Part shown: piece by piece, positions 34,589 through 42,961 of the stretch | Position numbering within the stretch: the first letter of the stretch is position 1 | How the letters are laid out: each line of letters opens with the position of its first letter | Assembly: GCF_005930355.1 (NCBI RefSeq) | Contig: NZ_VDBO01000016.1 | Coordinates: 39,102-103,101 of the forward strand | DNA length: 64,000 nucleotides | DNA from: Paenibacillus sinopodophylli | GTDB lineage: Bacteria > Bacillota > Bacilli > Paenibacillales > Paenibacillaceae | Reading direction: 5' to 3' | The notes under the pieces: generated by a model | Seen by the model: the letters and a program-made list of their open reading frames with translations, nothing else | The model's database searches: none | Told to the model about the DNA's origin: nothing | Translations under genes and position numbers: made by a program

Positions 34589-35863
34589 CTATTCTGTCGG
34601 TTGAATGCTAGCCGCCCATTCGTAGCCCTTCAAATAAGGATCAGGCTTAACAGCTTCACCCGAATTCCACAATTCCTTGAATTGACCATCAGCCTGCACC
34701 TCGCCGATTCGAACCGTTTTGTAGATATGCTGAGTCGCACCATCAATTTTCACTTTACCCTCCGGAGCGTCCCACTCCAGCTCTTTGGCCGCTTCTTTCA
34801 CCTTATCCACTTCAACCGATCCAGCCTTCTCGACCGCCGCAGCCCATAAATACACTGCCGTATAGCCCGCTTCAATCGGATCGGCCGTTACACGCTCATC
34901 TCCGAATTTTTTCTTATAATTCTCAACGAATGTTTTGTTAGCCGGCGTATCTGTCGTTTGATAGTAATTCCACGCTGCAAGGTGACCTTCCAGCACATCG
35001 ACACCAATGCCGCGAATCTCTTCCTCTGCAACCGATACGGACAAGGTCGTCAAATCTTTAGCTGTAATTCCCGCATCCTTCAACTGCTTGAAGAAGGCAA
35101 CGTTACTGTCACCATTCAATGTATTGTACACAACATCCGGTTTCGCTTGTTTGATCTTGCTGATCAAAGTACTGTAATCGGTATGGCCGAGCGGTGTATA
35201 TTCTTCACCAACGAGCTCGCCGCCCTCCGCTTTCAACTGCTCTTTAATAACGAGGTTTGCGGTGCGAGGGAACACATAGTCTGAGCCAAGCAAATAAAAT
35301 TTCTTACCGCGGTTTTCAAGCAGCCACGAGACCGAAGGAACGATCTGTTGGTTCGTCGTAGCTCCTGTGTAGAAGATATTAGGGGATGATTCCAGTCCTT
35401 CGTACTGCACTGGGTACCAGAGTAAGCCGTTTAGCTCCTCGAATACCGGTTTCATTGCTTTCCGGCTAGCAGAGGTCCACCCGCCGAATACGGTAGCTAC
35501 CTTATCTTCAGAAATGAGCTTACGAGCTTTCTCAGCAAAGGTCGGCCAATCAGAAGCACCATCCTCTAGCACAGGCACGATTTTTTTGCCTAATACCCCG
35601 CCTGCTGCATTAATCTCATCAATAGCCATCATCTCAGCATCAATAACTGAAACCTCACTAATTGCCATCGTGCCACTCTGCGAGTGCAGGATGCCTACTT
35701 TAATTTCCCCCTCTGTGCTTGCTCCCGAATTCGCTGTGTTTGTTGCTTTATCTGTCTCTCCATTCGTAGATGCCGTTTTGTTGTCATTTGCTCCGCAGCC
35801 TGCCAATACGATCGTTACTGCAACTAGCAACACACTGAATTGATAAAACATTCTCTTTTTCAT
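34589..35863 (-). CDS. urtA: Urea-binding lipoprotein UrtA
   Basis: A 424-residue periplasmic-type binding protein anchored to the membrane outer face. Lipobox VLAGC near residue 22, Thr/Asn/Ser linker to about 50. UrtA-like traits: ILHSQSGTMAISEVSVIDAE near 58, FGGWTSASRKAMKPVFEEL near 125, LLWYPVQYEGLESSPNIFY near 147, GSDYVFPRTAN near 192. GGGGAG precedes ATG 35863. First gene of the urea importer; its promoter overlaps an exact GlnR/TnrA box, linking uptake to nitrogen status. Confidence 0.95.
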   Translation of the reverse strand: MKKRMFYQFSVLLVAVTIVLAGCGANDNKTASTNGETDKATNTANSGASTEGEIKVGILHSQSGTMAISEVSVIDAEMMAIDEINAAGGVLGKKIVPVLEDGASDWPTFAEKARKLISEDKVATVFGGWTSASRKAMKPVFEELNGLLWYPVQYEGLESSPNIFYTGATTNQQIVPSVSWLLENRGKKFYLLGSDYVFPRTANLVIKEQLKAEGGELVGEEYTPLGHTDYSTLISKIKQAKPDVVYNTLNGDSNVAFFKQLKDAGITAKDLTTLSVSVAEEEIRGIGVDVLEGHLAAWNYYQTTDTPANKTFVENYKKKFGDERVTADPIEAGYTAVYLWAAAVEKAGSVEVDKVKEAAKELEWDAPEGKVKIDGATQHIYKTVRIGEVQADGQFKELWNSGEAVKPDPYLKGYEWAASIQPTE

Positions 35864-35942
35864 CTTCCCACTCCCCAGTTCTGTATATTTCCCTCTATTT
35901 CCGAACGTTCTCTAAGAAACATTTTGTATCGTTCGTGGTTTC

Positions 35943-35972
35943 ATTATAGAATGACCATAATATGTATGTCAA
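35943..35972 (-). promoter_or_regulatory. Sigma-A promoter of urtABCDE
   Basis: Minus strand TTGACA (35967-35972), 18-base spacer, TATAAT (35943-35948): consensus hexamers. Start of transcription would be near 35936, 73 bases before the urtA ATG. The leader carries CGAACG and CGTTCG inverted arms. Confidence 0.82.
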
Positions 35973-35983
35973 TATACTTTACA
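35967..35983. promoter_or_regulatory. GlnR/TnrA box overlapping the urtA -35 region
   Basis: Minus strand TGTAAAGTATATTGACA matches TGTNAN7TNACA exactly, and its last six bases are the -35 hexamer. Centre about 39 bases upstream of the predicted start. Overlap with -35 is more typical of repression by GlnR than of activation; which applies cannot be read from sequence. Confidence 0.7.
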
Positions 35984-36146
35984 CCAAAATTTTAAATGGA
36001 TAGAATTTTACTTAAAAATAGACTTTTAGGGGTGTTTTTATTCAATTTTACGTCATTAATTATAACACTGTAATTTCAACACTCTTTGTGATATGCTTTT
36101 TCCAATTCATTTATGACATATTTCCTGACATTATAAATAACAAAAA

Positions 36147-36175
36147 ACTCACCCTAGGTAAACCCAAGGTGAGTA
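36147..36175 (-). terminator. Orphan minus-strand terminator downstream of the prsA terminator
   Basis: ACTCACC (36147-36153) pairs with GGTGAGT (36169-36175) and TTTTTTG follows on the minus strand. No gene precedes it between 36176 and 36296 that I can support; it may back up the prsA terminator or end a small RNA. The rest of 35984-36146 is AT-rich without a visible gene. Confidence 0.6.
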
Positions 36176-36298
36176 CTGGCAACCATTTATTTTCTTTAAC
36201 CCGCCGCTTTACGAGCTTAATCACAATGGCAGGTTGGAGCATCACGATACATTTGTCTTATCCTACCATCCATCCTTAGCGTCATATTGCATGAAAAA

Positions 36299-36329
36299 GA
36301 CCCCTTAACCACGGCATGGTTAAAGGGTC
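36299..36329 (-). terminator. Terminator of prsA
   Basis: GACCCCTTAACCA pairs with TGGTTAAAGGGTC (one mismatch), T5 follows on the minus strand, 15 bases after the prsA stop. Confidence 0.88.
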
Positions 36330-36344
36330 CGGTAAGCATTCTGA

Positions 36345-37391
36345 TTATTTTGTTGCAGGCGCTTCGGTTGGAGCATCTGTTGCCGCAGCATCGTCGCCAG
36401 CAGGCGCATCGCTTGCAGGCGTCTCTTCTTCAGCCTTAGGAAGCTTGCTTACGATTTCTTGCTTAGGAAGCTCGTCCGTCATGTATTTATTCATCAGCGT
36501 ATACGCTACTGCGCTTTTCACGTCTTCTTTGGCTGCATCAGCCAATGTATCGAAGGCAGGCGTATCGCGTTTCTCTACAAGAATAACATGGTAGCCGAAC
36601 TCTGTTTCCACAGGCTCTCCAACAATACCAATTTCTTGTTTGAACGCTGCCTGTTTAAACTCTTCTACCCAATTACCATTTTTTTGGTTCTCGTAAAGGC
36701 CGCCTTTTTCCTTAGAGCCTGGATCATCGGAATACTCTTTGGCAAGTACTGCCCAGTCTCCGCCTGCATCAAGCTTCTGTTTCACTTCTTTGGCGCGAGC
36801 TAGAGCTTCTTCAGCTGTGCGAAGCTCCTTCTCTTCCTGCGAAGATTGATCCTTAGTAGCTACTAGAATATGACGCACCGTAACCGTAGCATAATTAATT
36901 AGATTCGTTTCATATTCCGTTTTCATTTGCTCTTCTGTCACTTGGGAGTTCATGTGTGCAACGACCTTCGAACTGAGCAGCAAATAATTTTCCATATCTT
37001 TGTTTTTCAATTTCTTCGCATCTAAAGCAGCTTTTAGCTCCGTATTTGTTTTGAGCTGAGACTTAAACTCCGTCATTTGCTCGGCTACTTCTTTCTCGGC
37101 TGTTTTAACAGATTCGTCAGAAGCCTGACTGCCAAGAATTTTGTATGAAATATACTGCTGGAGCAACTGCTCCTTAAATTGCGGTATTTCAACAAGCTGT
37201 GCGTAGGTAGGCTGAATCACAGTGAATACATCCAAATACTTGTTAAATTCCTTATCTGTTACGTTGCCGCCTTTGTACGTTGCAACTTCGGTTTCTTTCG
37301 CGCCGCATGCCGCCAATGTCATGACGAGCAATGCTGCCACGATAAGCAGCGCGCTCTTGCGCCATGCCAATTTGCGTGAATTGTGTAACAT
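36345..37391 (-). CDS. prsA: PrsA/SurA-like peptidyl-prolyl isomerase lipoprotein
   Basis: A 348-residue foldase anchored outside the membrane. Lipobox LAAC near residue 29 after a hydrophobic signal (SALLIVAALLVMTLAACG); N-terminal SurA-like helical region; parvulin domain at about 190-290 with VRHILVATKD, WAVLAKEYSDDPGSKEKGG and FGYHVILVEKRDTPAF; low-complexity Ala/Pro/Asp tail. AAAGGGG precedes ATG 37391. It follows mfd, as in other Paenibacillus genomes to my knowledge. The prsA name is by role; several paralogues may exist. Confidence 0.88.
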   Translation of the reverse strand: MLHNSRKLAWRKSALLIVAALLVMTLAACGAKETEVATYKGGNVTDKEFNKYLDVFTVIQPTYAQLVEIPQFKEQLLQQYISYKILGSQASDESVKTAEKEVAEQMTEFKSQLKTNTELKAALDAKKLKNKDMENYLLLSSKVVAHMNSQVTEEQMKTEYETNLINYATVTVRHILVATKDQSSQEEKELRTAEEALARAKEVKQKLDAGGDWAVLAKEYSDDPGSKEKGGLYENQKNGNWVEEFKQAAFKQEIGIVGEPVETEFGYHVILVEKRDTPAFDTLADAAKEDVKSAVAYTLMNKYMTDELPKQEIVSKLPKAEEETPASDAPAGDDAAATDAPTEAPATK

Positions 37392-37462
37392 GTTGAATCC
37401 CCTTTCATCTATTAAGCTTGATCATATTGTATCAGAAAAGCATCATATAAAGCGAATATTGT

Positions 37463-40400
37463 CTACGGCATTGCCTTTTGCAATTGTTCCTGATCCAGCA
37501 GCGTATCCTTGTACCCTTGCAGAAATTGTTCGATCACATGAATCTTCTGCTCCATGCTCAGACCCTTGCCCCGCAGCAGAATACTTGGATTCGGTTCCTG
37601 ATCACTTCCTTGCTTGAAGCGGTTCTCATGCTTCAGGCAAAGCTGATCCACTTTTTTACGGTCAATTCGGCGTTTCTCACCTGTAGCAAACCTTAGAAGA
37701 ATGTCATCGCCCTTGCCGCCAACCTGCTCGATTCCATATAAAGTGCCATATACTTTCATTCTCGCAACCGCTAGTAGATTGCTTACCGCCTGCGGCAAAT
37801 CTCCAAACCGGTCTACGAGCTCATCGATAACATCATCCGATTCCTCGAAAGTACGTATGGCAGCAACTTTTTTGTAAATTTCGATTTTTTGAATGCTGTC
37901 ATAAATGTAATCAGAAGGCAGGTACGCATCGATGCTAACATCGATTACTGTGCTAACCGGCTTCTCTACCTTGACTTCCTCGCCGCTCATCTCCGCCTTG
38001 CGCTTGGCAATCTCATCCGCAAGCATTTGCGAGTACATATCGAAGCCTACAGAAGCAATGAAGCCATGCTGCTCAGCTCCTAGCAAATTGCCCGCTCCGC
38101 GTATCGATAAATCTCGCATAGCGATTTTGAACCCGGAGCCGAGCTCCGTGAACTCCTTGATTGACTGAAGTCGTTTTTCAGCCACCTCTGTAAGTACTTT
38201 GTCGCGTTGGTATGTGAAATAGGCATACGCGATACGGTTTGACCTGCCTACTCGTCCACGCAGCTGGTAGAGTTGCGAGAGTCCCATTTTGTCCGCGTCG
38301 TGCACGATCAGCGTATTTACGTTCGGAATGTCAACGCCTGTTTCGATAATGCTTGTACTGACCAGTACATCTGATTCGCCGTCTAGGAAGTCGAGAATCG
38401 TCTTCTCCAGCTCCTGCTCCGACATTTGACCATGCCCGACTGCAACTCTAGCACCTGGCACCAATGCATTTATCTGCTCGGCCATTTGATAGATGCCTTG
38501 TACCCTATTATACAAGTAGTAGACTTGGCCGCCGCGTGCAAGCTCCCGCTCAATGGACTCTCGTACGAGGGACGGGCTGTATTCCACCACATAGGTTTGT
38601 ACGGGGAAACGATTCTCCGGCGGCGTCTCAATAACCGACAAATCCCTCACGCCAAGCATCGACATATGCAGCGTTCTTGGAATCGGCGTCGCTGTCAACG
38701 TAAGCACATCAACGTTTGTTTTCAGCTTCTTCAGCTTCTCCTTATGCGAGACGCCAAAGCGCTGCTCTTCATCGACAATTAGCAGCCCGAGCGATTTGAA
38801 TATAATATCCTGAGACAACAAGCGGTGAGTGCCGATAACGACGTCAACGGTTCCGGCCTTCAGCCCCTTCATCGTATCATTCTGCTCTTTGCGTGAGCGG
38901 AAGCGGCTGAGTACCTGAACATTAATCGGATAACCGGCGAAACGCTCCTTAAAGGTTTCATAATGCTGCTGTGCCAGAATCGTTGTCGGTACAAGAACAG
39001 CTACCTGCTTGCTATCCATCGCTGACTTGAATGCCGCACGGATCGCAACCTCTGTTTTCCCATACCCTACGTCACCACATAACAGCCGATCCATAGGCTG
39101 TGTTTTCTCCATGTCCTTCTTAATTTCTTCAATTGCCCTAAGCTGATCCCGAGTTTCATCATAAGGGAACATAGCCTCGAATTCATTCTGATAAGAGGTA
39201 TCTTGTCCGAAGGCATAGCCTGGTGCGGTCTGCCGTTCAGCATAGAGCTTGATCAAATCATCGGCGATATCCTGCACAGATGCTTTCACTTTACTCTTCG
39301 CCCGCGTCCATTCACTGCCGCCCAGCTTATTGACCTTAGGCTCTTTCTCCTCATTGCCTACATATTTCTGAATCATATCTACTTGCTCGATAGGAACGGA
39401 CAACTTGTCGCCGCCCGCGTATAGAATATGCAAATAGTCCTTATGAATGCCTGCGATTTCAAGCGTTCCAATGCCTACGTATTTACCAATGCCGTGATTG
39501 TGATGTACGACATAGTCGCCGACTTTCAGCTCCGTATAGCTCTTGATACGCTCTGCATTGTCTACCTTCTTATCCAACCGCCTTGCTTTGCGCTGCTTCT
39601 GCGAGAACATCTCGCCTTCCGTAATGATGACGAGATGAGACGAGGGAAGCTCAAACCCCGATTGCAGATTGCCTTCAAGAATCGTCGGTATTTCAATACT
39701 GTAATCATCTAGAACTCGGCGCATCCGCTCCATACGCTCGGCGTTGCCGGCAAGCATCATGACCGTTGCACCCGTCTTACGCCAGCGCTCCATTTCGGTT
39801 TTTAGTACATTCATTTGCCCGTGGAAGTTCTGCATCGAACGGCTGGTCATGTTTAATATGTTTTGCGGCTGTGAATGTGGAATTTGTCTGAGAAACAGCG
39901 AAAGGAACAAGGTTGGAAAAGGACGGCGATGCAGAATCTCCTCTGTTTCGCGCGCCAGTACAAAGCCCGGCAGCGATTTGCCGTTCTGCAGCAGATGCAT
40001 CGACCACTCCGCCTCATCCCGCTCCAATTGTTTGGAGGTCTCGATCAAACGCGTCGGCTCGTCTAATATAAGCAGCGTATCACTTGGCATATAATCAAGG
40101 ATCGTCTGCCGCTCTGGGTACAATAAAGAAACATATTTATAAATTTCAGGGAAATACATATGCTCGCGCAATCGTTCAATCTCGCCGCCAAGCTCCGTAC
40201 GAAGACGATCCTTCGCTGTACGATCTGTCATCTTGTCGAGCTGCTTCTCAAGCAGCTGCTGCGCATGATTTGCCGCAATCTCCATCCGCTGTCCATCAGA
40301 GAGAAGCTCCTGACATGGCGGAACGACAAAGGACTCAAGACGGTCCAAGGAACGCTGATCCGCCGGATCGAATGTACGAATAGAATCAACATCGTCTCCA

Positions 40401-41017
40401 AACCACTCAATGCGGTACGCATTGGCATCGGATATTGGATAAAAGTCGACAATACCACCACGCACGCTCAGCTCGCCACGCAGCTCTACGCGGTCAGCTC
40501 TCGTATAGCCGAGCGCCGTCATTTGGCGTAAGAATTGGTCAATCGGCAAAGAGTCTCCTACTTGAATAGCAATATGCGCTTCAGCCATGACGCTGCTGAT
40601 AGGAAGATAGCGCCTTACGCCAGAGAAAGGCACGACAACAATCCCGCGATAGCCTTTGGACAGCTTGATCAGCACATCCATTCGCTGCGCCAGCGTCTCG
40701 GGACTCGAGATCGCCGCTTCGGCAGCAACAAGCTCATTCGCGGGATATAGCAATACGTTATCTGGAGAGAGGCATTCCTGCAAATCCTCTGCGATTTTCT
40801 GCGCCGAGAACATATTATGGGTAACCACGAGCATTGGACGCTCTACATCCTCCTGCAATGCTGCAATAAGCACTTGCCTGGAGGAGCCTGCGAGCCCAGA
40901 TATCATCTGTTCACGCATGCCTTTACGAATACCGGATATGACAGACTGAACGTCCGCATCCGCGGCAAAAGCATTAATTAACGCTTTCAACTGTTGGATC
41001 GCCTCGTTTCTATACAC
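37463..41017 (-). CDS. mfd: Transcription-repair coupling factor Mfd
   Basis: Up to 1184 residues; removes RNA polymerase stalled at DNA lesions and recruits UvrA. UvrB-like N-terminal module, RNA-polymerase-interacting CarD-like Tudor domain (DYVVHHNHGIGKYVGI near 500), helicase motifs: Walker A GDVGYGKTEVA near 648, DEEQRFG near 750, GRVGRSNRIAYAY near 935; C-terminal TRCF domain (LPSDYIYDSIQKIEIYKK). The GTG at 41017 has no visible ribosome site; alignment with B. subtilis Mfd by eye suggests TTG 40990, preceded by GAGGCG, as the true start. It follows fin after a terminator. Confidence 0.96.
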   Translation of the reverse strand: MYRNEAIQQLKALINAFAADADVQSVISGIRKGMREQMISGLAGSSRQVLIAALQEDVERPMLVVTHNMFSAQKIAEDLQECLSPDNVLLYPANELVAAEAAISSPETLAQRMDVLIKLSKGYRGIVVVPFSGVRRYLPISSVMAEAHIAIQVGDSLPIDQFLRQMTALGYTRADRVELRGELSVRGGIVDFYPISDANAYRIEWFGDDVDSIRTFDPADQRSLDRLESFVVPPCQELLSDGQRMEIAANHAQQLLEKQLDKMTDRTAKDRLRTELGGEIERLREHMYFPEIYKYVSLLYPERQTILDYMPSDTLLILDEPTRLIETSKQLERDEAEWSMHLLQNGKSLPGFVLARETEEILHRRPFPTLFLSLFLRQIPHSQPQNILNMTSRSMQNFHGQMNVLKTEMERWRKTGATVMMLAGNAERMERMRRVLDDYSIEIPTILEGNLQSGFELPSSHLVIITEGEMFSQKQRKARRLDKKVDNAERIKSYTELKVGDYVVHHNHGIGKYVGIGTLEIAGIHKDYLHILYAGGDKLSVPIEQVDMIQKYVGNEEKEPKVNKLGGSEWTRAKSKVKASVQDIADDLIKLYAERQTAPGYAFGQDTSYQNEFEAMFPYDETRDQLRAIEEIKKDMEKTQPMDRLLCGDVGYGKTEVAIRAAFKSAMDSKQVAVLVPTTILAQQHYETFKERFAGYPINVQVLSRFRSRKEQNDTMKGLKAGTVDVVIGTHRLLSQDIIFKSLGLLIVDEEQRFGVSHKEKLKKLKTNVDVLTLTATPIPRTLHMSMLGVRDLSVIETPPENRFPVQTYVVEYSPSLVRESIERELARGGQVYYLYNRVQGIYQMAEQINALVPGARVAVGHGQMSEQELEKTILDFLDGESDVLVSTSIIETGVDIPNVNTLIVHDADKMGLSQLYQLRGRVGRSNRIAYAYFTYQRDKVLTEVAEKRLQSIKEFTELGSGFKIAMRDLSIRGAGNLLGAEQHGFIASVGFDMYSQMLADEIAKRKAEMSGEEVKVEKPVSTVIDVSIDAYLPSDYIYDSIQKIEIYKKVAAIRTFEESDDVIDELVDRFGDLPQAVSNLLAVARMKVYGTLYGIEQVGGKGDDILLRFATGEKRRIDRKKVDQLCLKHENRFKQGSDQEPNPSILLRGKGLSMEQKIHVIEQFLQGYKDTLLDQEQLQKAMP

Positions 41018-41051
41018 AATCGGAGAGTGATATGATCACTCCCTGTACATT

Positions 41052-41082
41052 GAAAAGAAGCCTCAGCCAAACCGCTAAGGCT
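41052..41082 (-). terminator. Terminator of fin
   Basis: Minus strand AGCCTTAGC, loop GGTTTG, GCTGAGGCT, then TCTTTTC, 19 bases after the fin stop. Confidence 0.75.
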
Positions 41083-41100
41083 CACATTATTCACTTGCCA

Positions 41101-41331
41101 TCATTGAAGTGGATTAGCTACCAAATGAAGCTCCGGATTCGTGTCTATCGCCTCGCGGCAATAATCACAAACCACCTTTACCGTCACATCTCCATTCGGG
41201 TCATACGCTATTATATCGCTGCGTTCTTCGGGGGTCAAGAAATGGAAACCGAGCTGCTGCTCCGTAATATCTGACCCGCTAAGCGACCCAATTGACGTTC
41301 TGCAATGTCTACAAATATAGTTTACAGCCAT
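41101..41331 (-). CDS. fin: Anti-sigma-F factor Fin
   Basis: A 76-residue zinc-binding protein (formerly YabK) that inhibits sigma-F in the forespore and aids the switch to sigma-G. Two pairs of zinc-ligand cysteines: YICRHCRTSIG near residue 5 and VCDYCREAID near 53, plus HFLTPEERSDII in the middle, all as in the Bacillus family. Position between pth and mfd is the conserved one. Confidence 0.93.
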   Translation of the reverse strand: MAVNYICRHCRTSIGSLSGSDITEQQLGFHFLTPEERSDIIAYDPNGDVTVKVVCDYCREAIDTNPELHLVANPLQ

Positions 41332-41394
41332 ATGTATGCCTCCTGAAGAGTCGTTATACCCTTCAGTATGCCCGCATTGTTGTCATTTAACAGA

Positions 41395-41955
41395 TTAACG
41401 GTTAAACTTTGCCATCGTTTCCTCAAATGGTGCCTTTAATCTGAATTCAATGGCATCGCAAGCGTCTGAGATCATTGCAGCCAGTTTCTCATGTTCATTC
41501 TTTGGAAAAGACGAAAGCACATAATCTGCTATGTTCATTCCCGGCTGCGGACGTGATATGCCCATGCGAACACGGTCGAACGTCTGTGTACCCAGATGCT
41601 GAATAAGCGACTTGATGCCGTTATGGCCGCCTGCGCTGCCTTGATAACGAAGCCTAAGCTTGCCAATCTCCGTATCCAAATCATCATACACAATGAGTCC
41701 GTCTTCTACATCAGCTTTGAAATAATCAAGAAAGGAACGAACGGACTCCCCAGATAGATTCATATATGTCATCGGTTTAATAAGAATGACCTTCGTGCCC
41801 TGCACGTTGCCCTCACCGATTAATGCCTTACATTTGTTTTGCGTCACGCTAATGCCCCAGCGCTTTGCCAGCTCATCAATAACCATAAATCCGACATTAT
41901 GCCTAGTCCCTTGATAAGCGCCGCCAGGATTACCTAATCCTGCAATCCACCTCAT
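41395..41955 (-). CDS. pth: Peptidyl-tRNA hydrolase
   Basis: A 186-residue enzyme (SpoVC) that frees tRNA from peptidyl-tRNA drop-off products. GLGNPGGAYQGTRHNVGFMV near residue 6 holds catalytic His (RHNVGF), MTYMNLSG near 65, DDLDTEIGKLRLR near 95 with the conserved Asp, GSAGGHNGIKS near 110. ATG 41955 behind GGAGTGGAG gives the usual length; the frame from 42063 is an extension without support. Followed by fin, preceded by rplY, as in Bacillales. Confidence 0.95.
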   Translation of the reverse strand: MRWIAGLGNPGGAYQGTRHNVGFMVIDELAKRWGISVTQNKCKALIGEGNVQGTKVILIKPMTYMNLSGESVRSFLDYFKADVEDGLIVYDDLDTEIGKLRLRYQGSAGGHNGIKSLIQHLGTQTFDRVRMGISRPQPGMNIADYVLSSFPKNEHEKLAAMISDACDAIEFRLKAPFEETMAKFNR

Positions 41956-42072
41956 CGCTTGCTCCACTCCTTTACGGACAAATGTAACATAATCTGTTGC
42001 AAGCGTAAACATCCAAGACTGGATAATCATGCTGATATTTAACCGCGTTGCCATCCAGCTCACATCACAAAC

Positions 42073-42097
42073 AACGCCGCCCTGTATAAGGACGGCG
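42073..42097 (-). terminator. Probable terminator of rplY
   Basis: CGCCGCCCT and AGGACGGCG pair with one mismatch around GTATA; on the minus strand TTGTTTG follows. Moderate quality; readthrough into pth is possible. Confidence 0.5.
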
Positions 42098-42135
42098 CCG
42101 AGCAGACCATGCTTCTATGCGAAGAAAAGGAACCT

Positions 42136-42786
42136 CTACAGGCTCTTAACGCCTTCAAGCTGCTCTTCCTTGGAACGCGCTTCTGCCTCTGCAGCCTCCA
42201 CAGCAGCATTCTCTGCCTCTTCCTCGGTAAGCTCCTTCTGCGGCGCAAGTATCGTAACGACAACCTGCTCTTGATCAGCCAGCGCCTCTATGCCCTTAGG
42301 CAGCAACAAATCGCTAACTAATAAGCTTTCGCCGACTTCGAGTGTCGATATATCAACACTTACCGAATCAGGAATGTTTCCTGGCAAGCACTGAACCTCC
42401 AGCTCATGCAGAATCATTTGGAGAATTCCACCTTCGCGTACGCCTTGGGAGTCACCTTCGGCATGTATGCGAACATTCGCACGGACATTTTCATTCATAT
42501 TTATTTGGTGGAAATCAACATGTATCACCTGACGGCTCAATGAATCCCGCTGTATTTCAGAGATCATGACAGACGTCTTGCCATGAGAAGGAATATTCAC
42601 TTCAAGCACCGCATTCGGTTGCGTGCGCAGCAACGCCTGCAGCTCTTTGCCGTCAACGGCTACTTGTGCAGTATCCTGTAACTGTTTTCCGTAAATAACG
42701 CCAGGTATTTTTCCTTGGAGCCGCAATTGGCGCAACTCACCTTTCGTCGTGACTGTTCGTTGATCCGCCTTCATAGCAATACTCAT
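42136..42786 (-). CDS. rplY: Ribosomal protein L25 / general stress protein Ctc
   Basis: A 216-residue long-form L25 (Ctc) that binds 5S rRNA. N-terminal L25 domain (1-95): LRLQGKIPGVIYGK near residue 25, HVDFHQINMNENVRA near 88; C-terminal TL5-type beta domain (100-190) and an Ala/Glu-rich acidic tail (EEEAENAAVEAAEAEA). AGGAGG precedes ATG 42786. In B. subtilis prs lies between glmU and ctc; here glmU is directly upstream with only 176 bases between. Confidence 0.94.
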   Translation of the reverse strand: MSIAMKADQRTVTTKGELRQLRLQGKIPGVIYGKQLQDTAQVAVDGKELQALLRTQPNAVLEVNIPSHGKTSVMISEIQRDSLSRQVIHVDFHQINMNENVRANVRIHAEGDSQGVREGGILQMILHELEVQCLPGNIPDSVSVDISTLEVGESLLVSDLLLPKGIEALADQEQVVVTILAPQKELTEEEAENAAVEAAEAEARSKEEQLEGVKSL

Positions 42787-42897
42787 ATGGATTACCTCCT
42801 AGTGTTTGCTTAGTTTTGAATAACTGAACTAAGCATCATAAATCATGTCCCTATAACTTACCCACTCTCCGCTCAAATTAAACTTTTGACAAAAAAT

Positions 42898-42943
42898 AAA
42901 CAGGCAGTGGTGAATTCAGTTTTGAATTCGTCCCTGCCTGTTT
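42898..42943 (-). terminator. Terminator of glmU
   Basis: AAACAGGCAG pairs with CTGCCTGTTT and GAATTC with GAATTC in the inner stem; a T-rich run (ATTTTTT) follows on the minus strand, 19 bases after the glmU stop. Confidence 0.88.
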
Positions 42944-42961
42944 GATATAGGAGTAATGAAG

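Noticed and set aside
36156..36240. Short minus-strand peptide frames before the terminator at 36147
   Set aside because: No convincing ribosome site and the terminator stem would be part of the coding sequence; treated as an orphan terminator.
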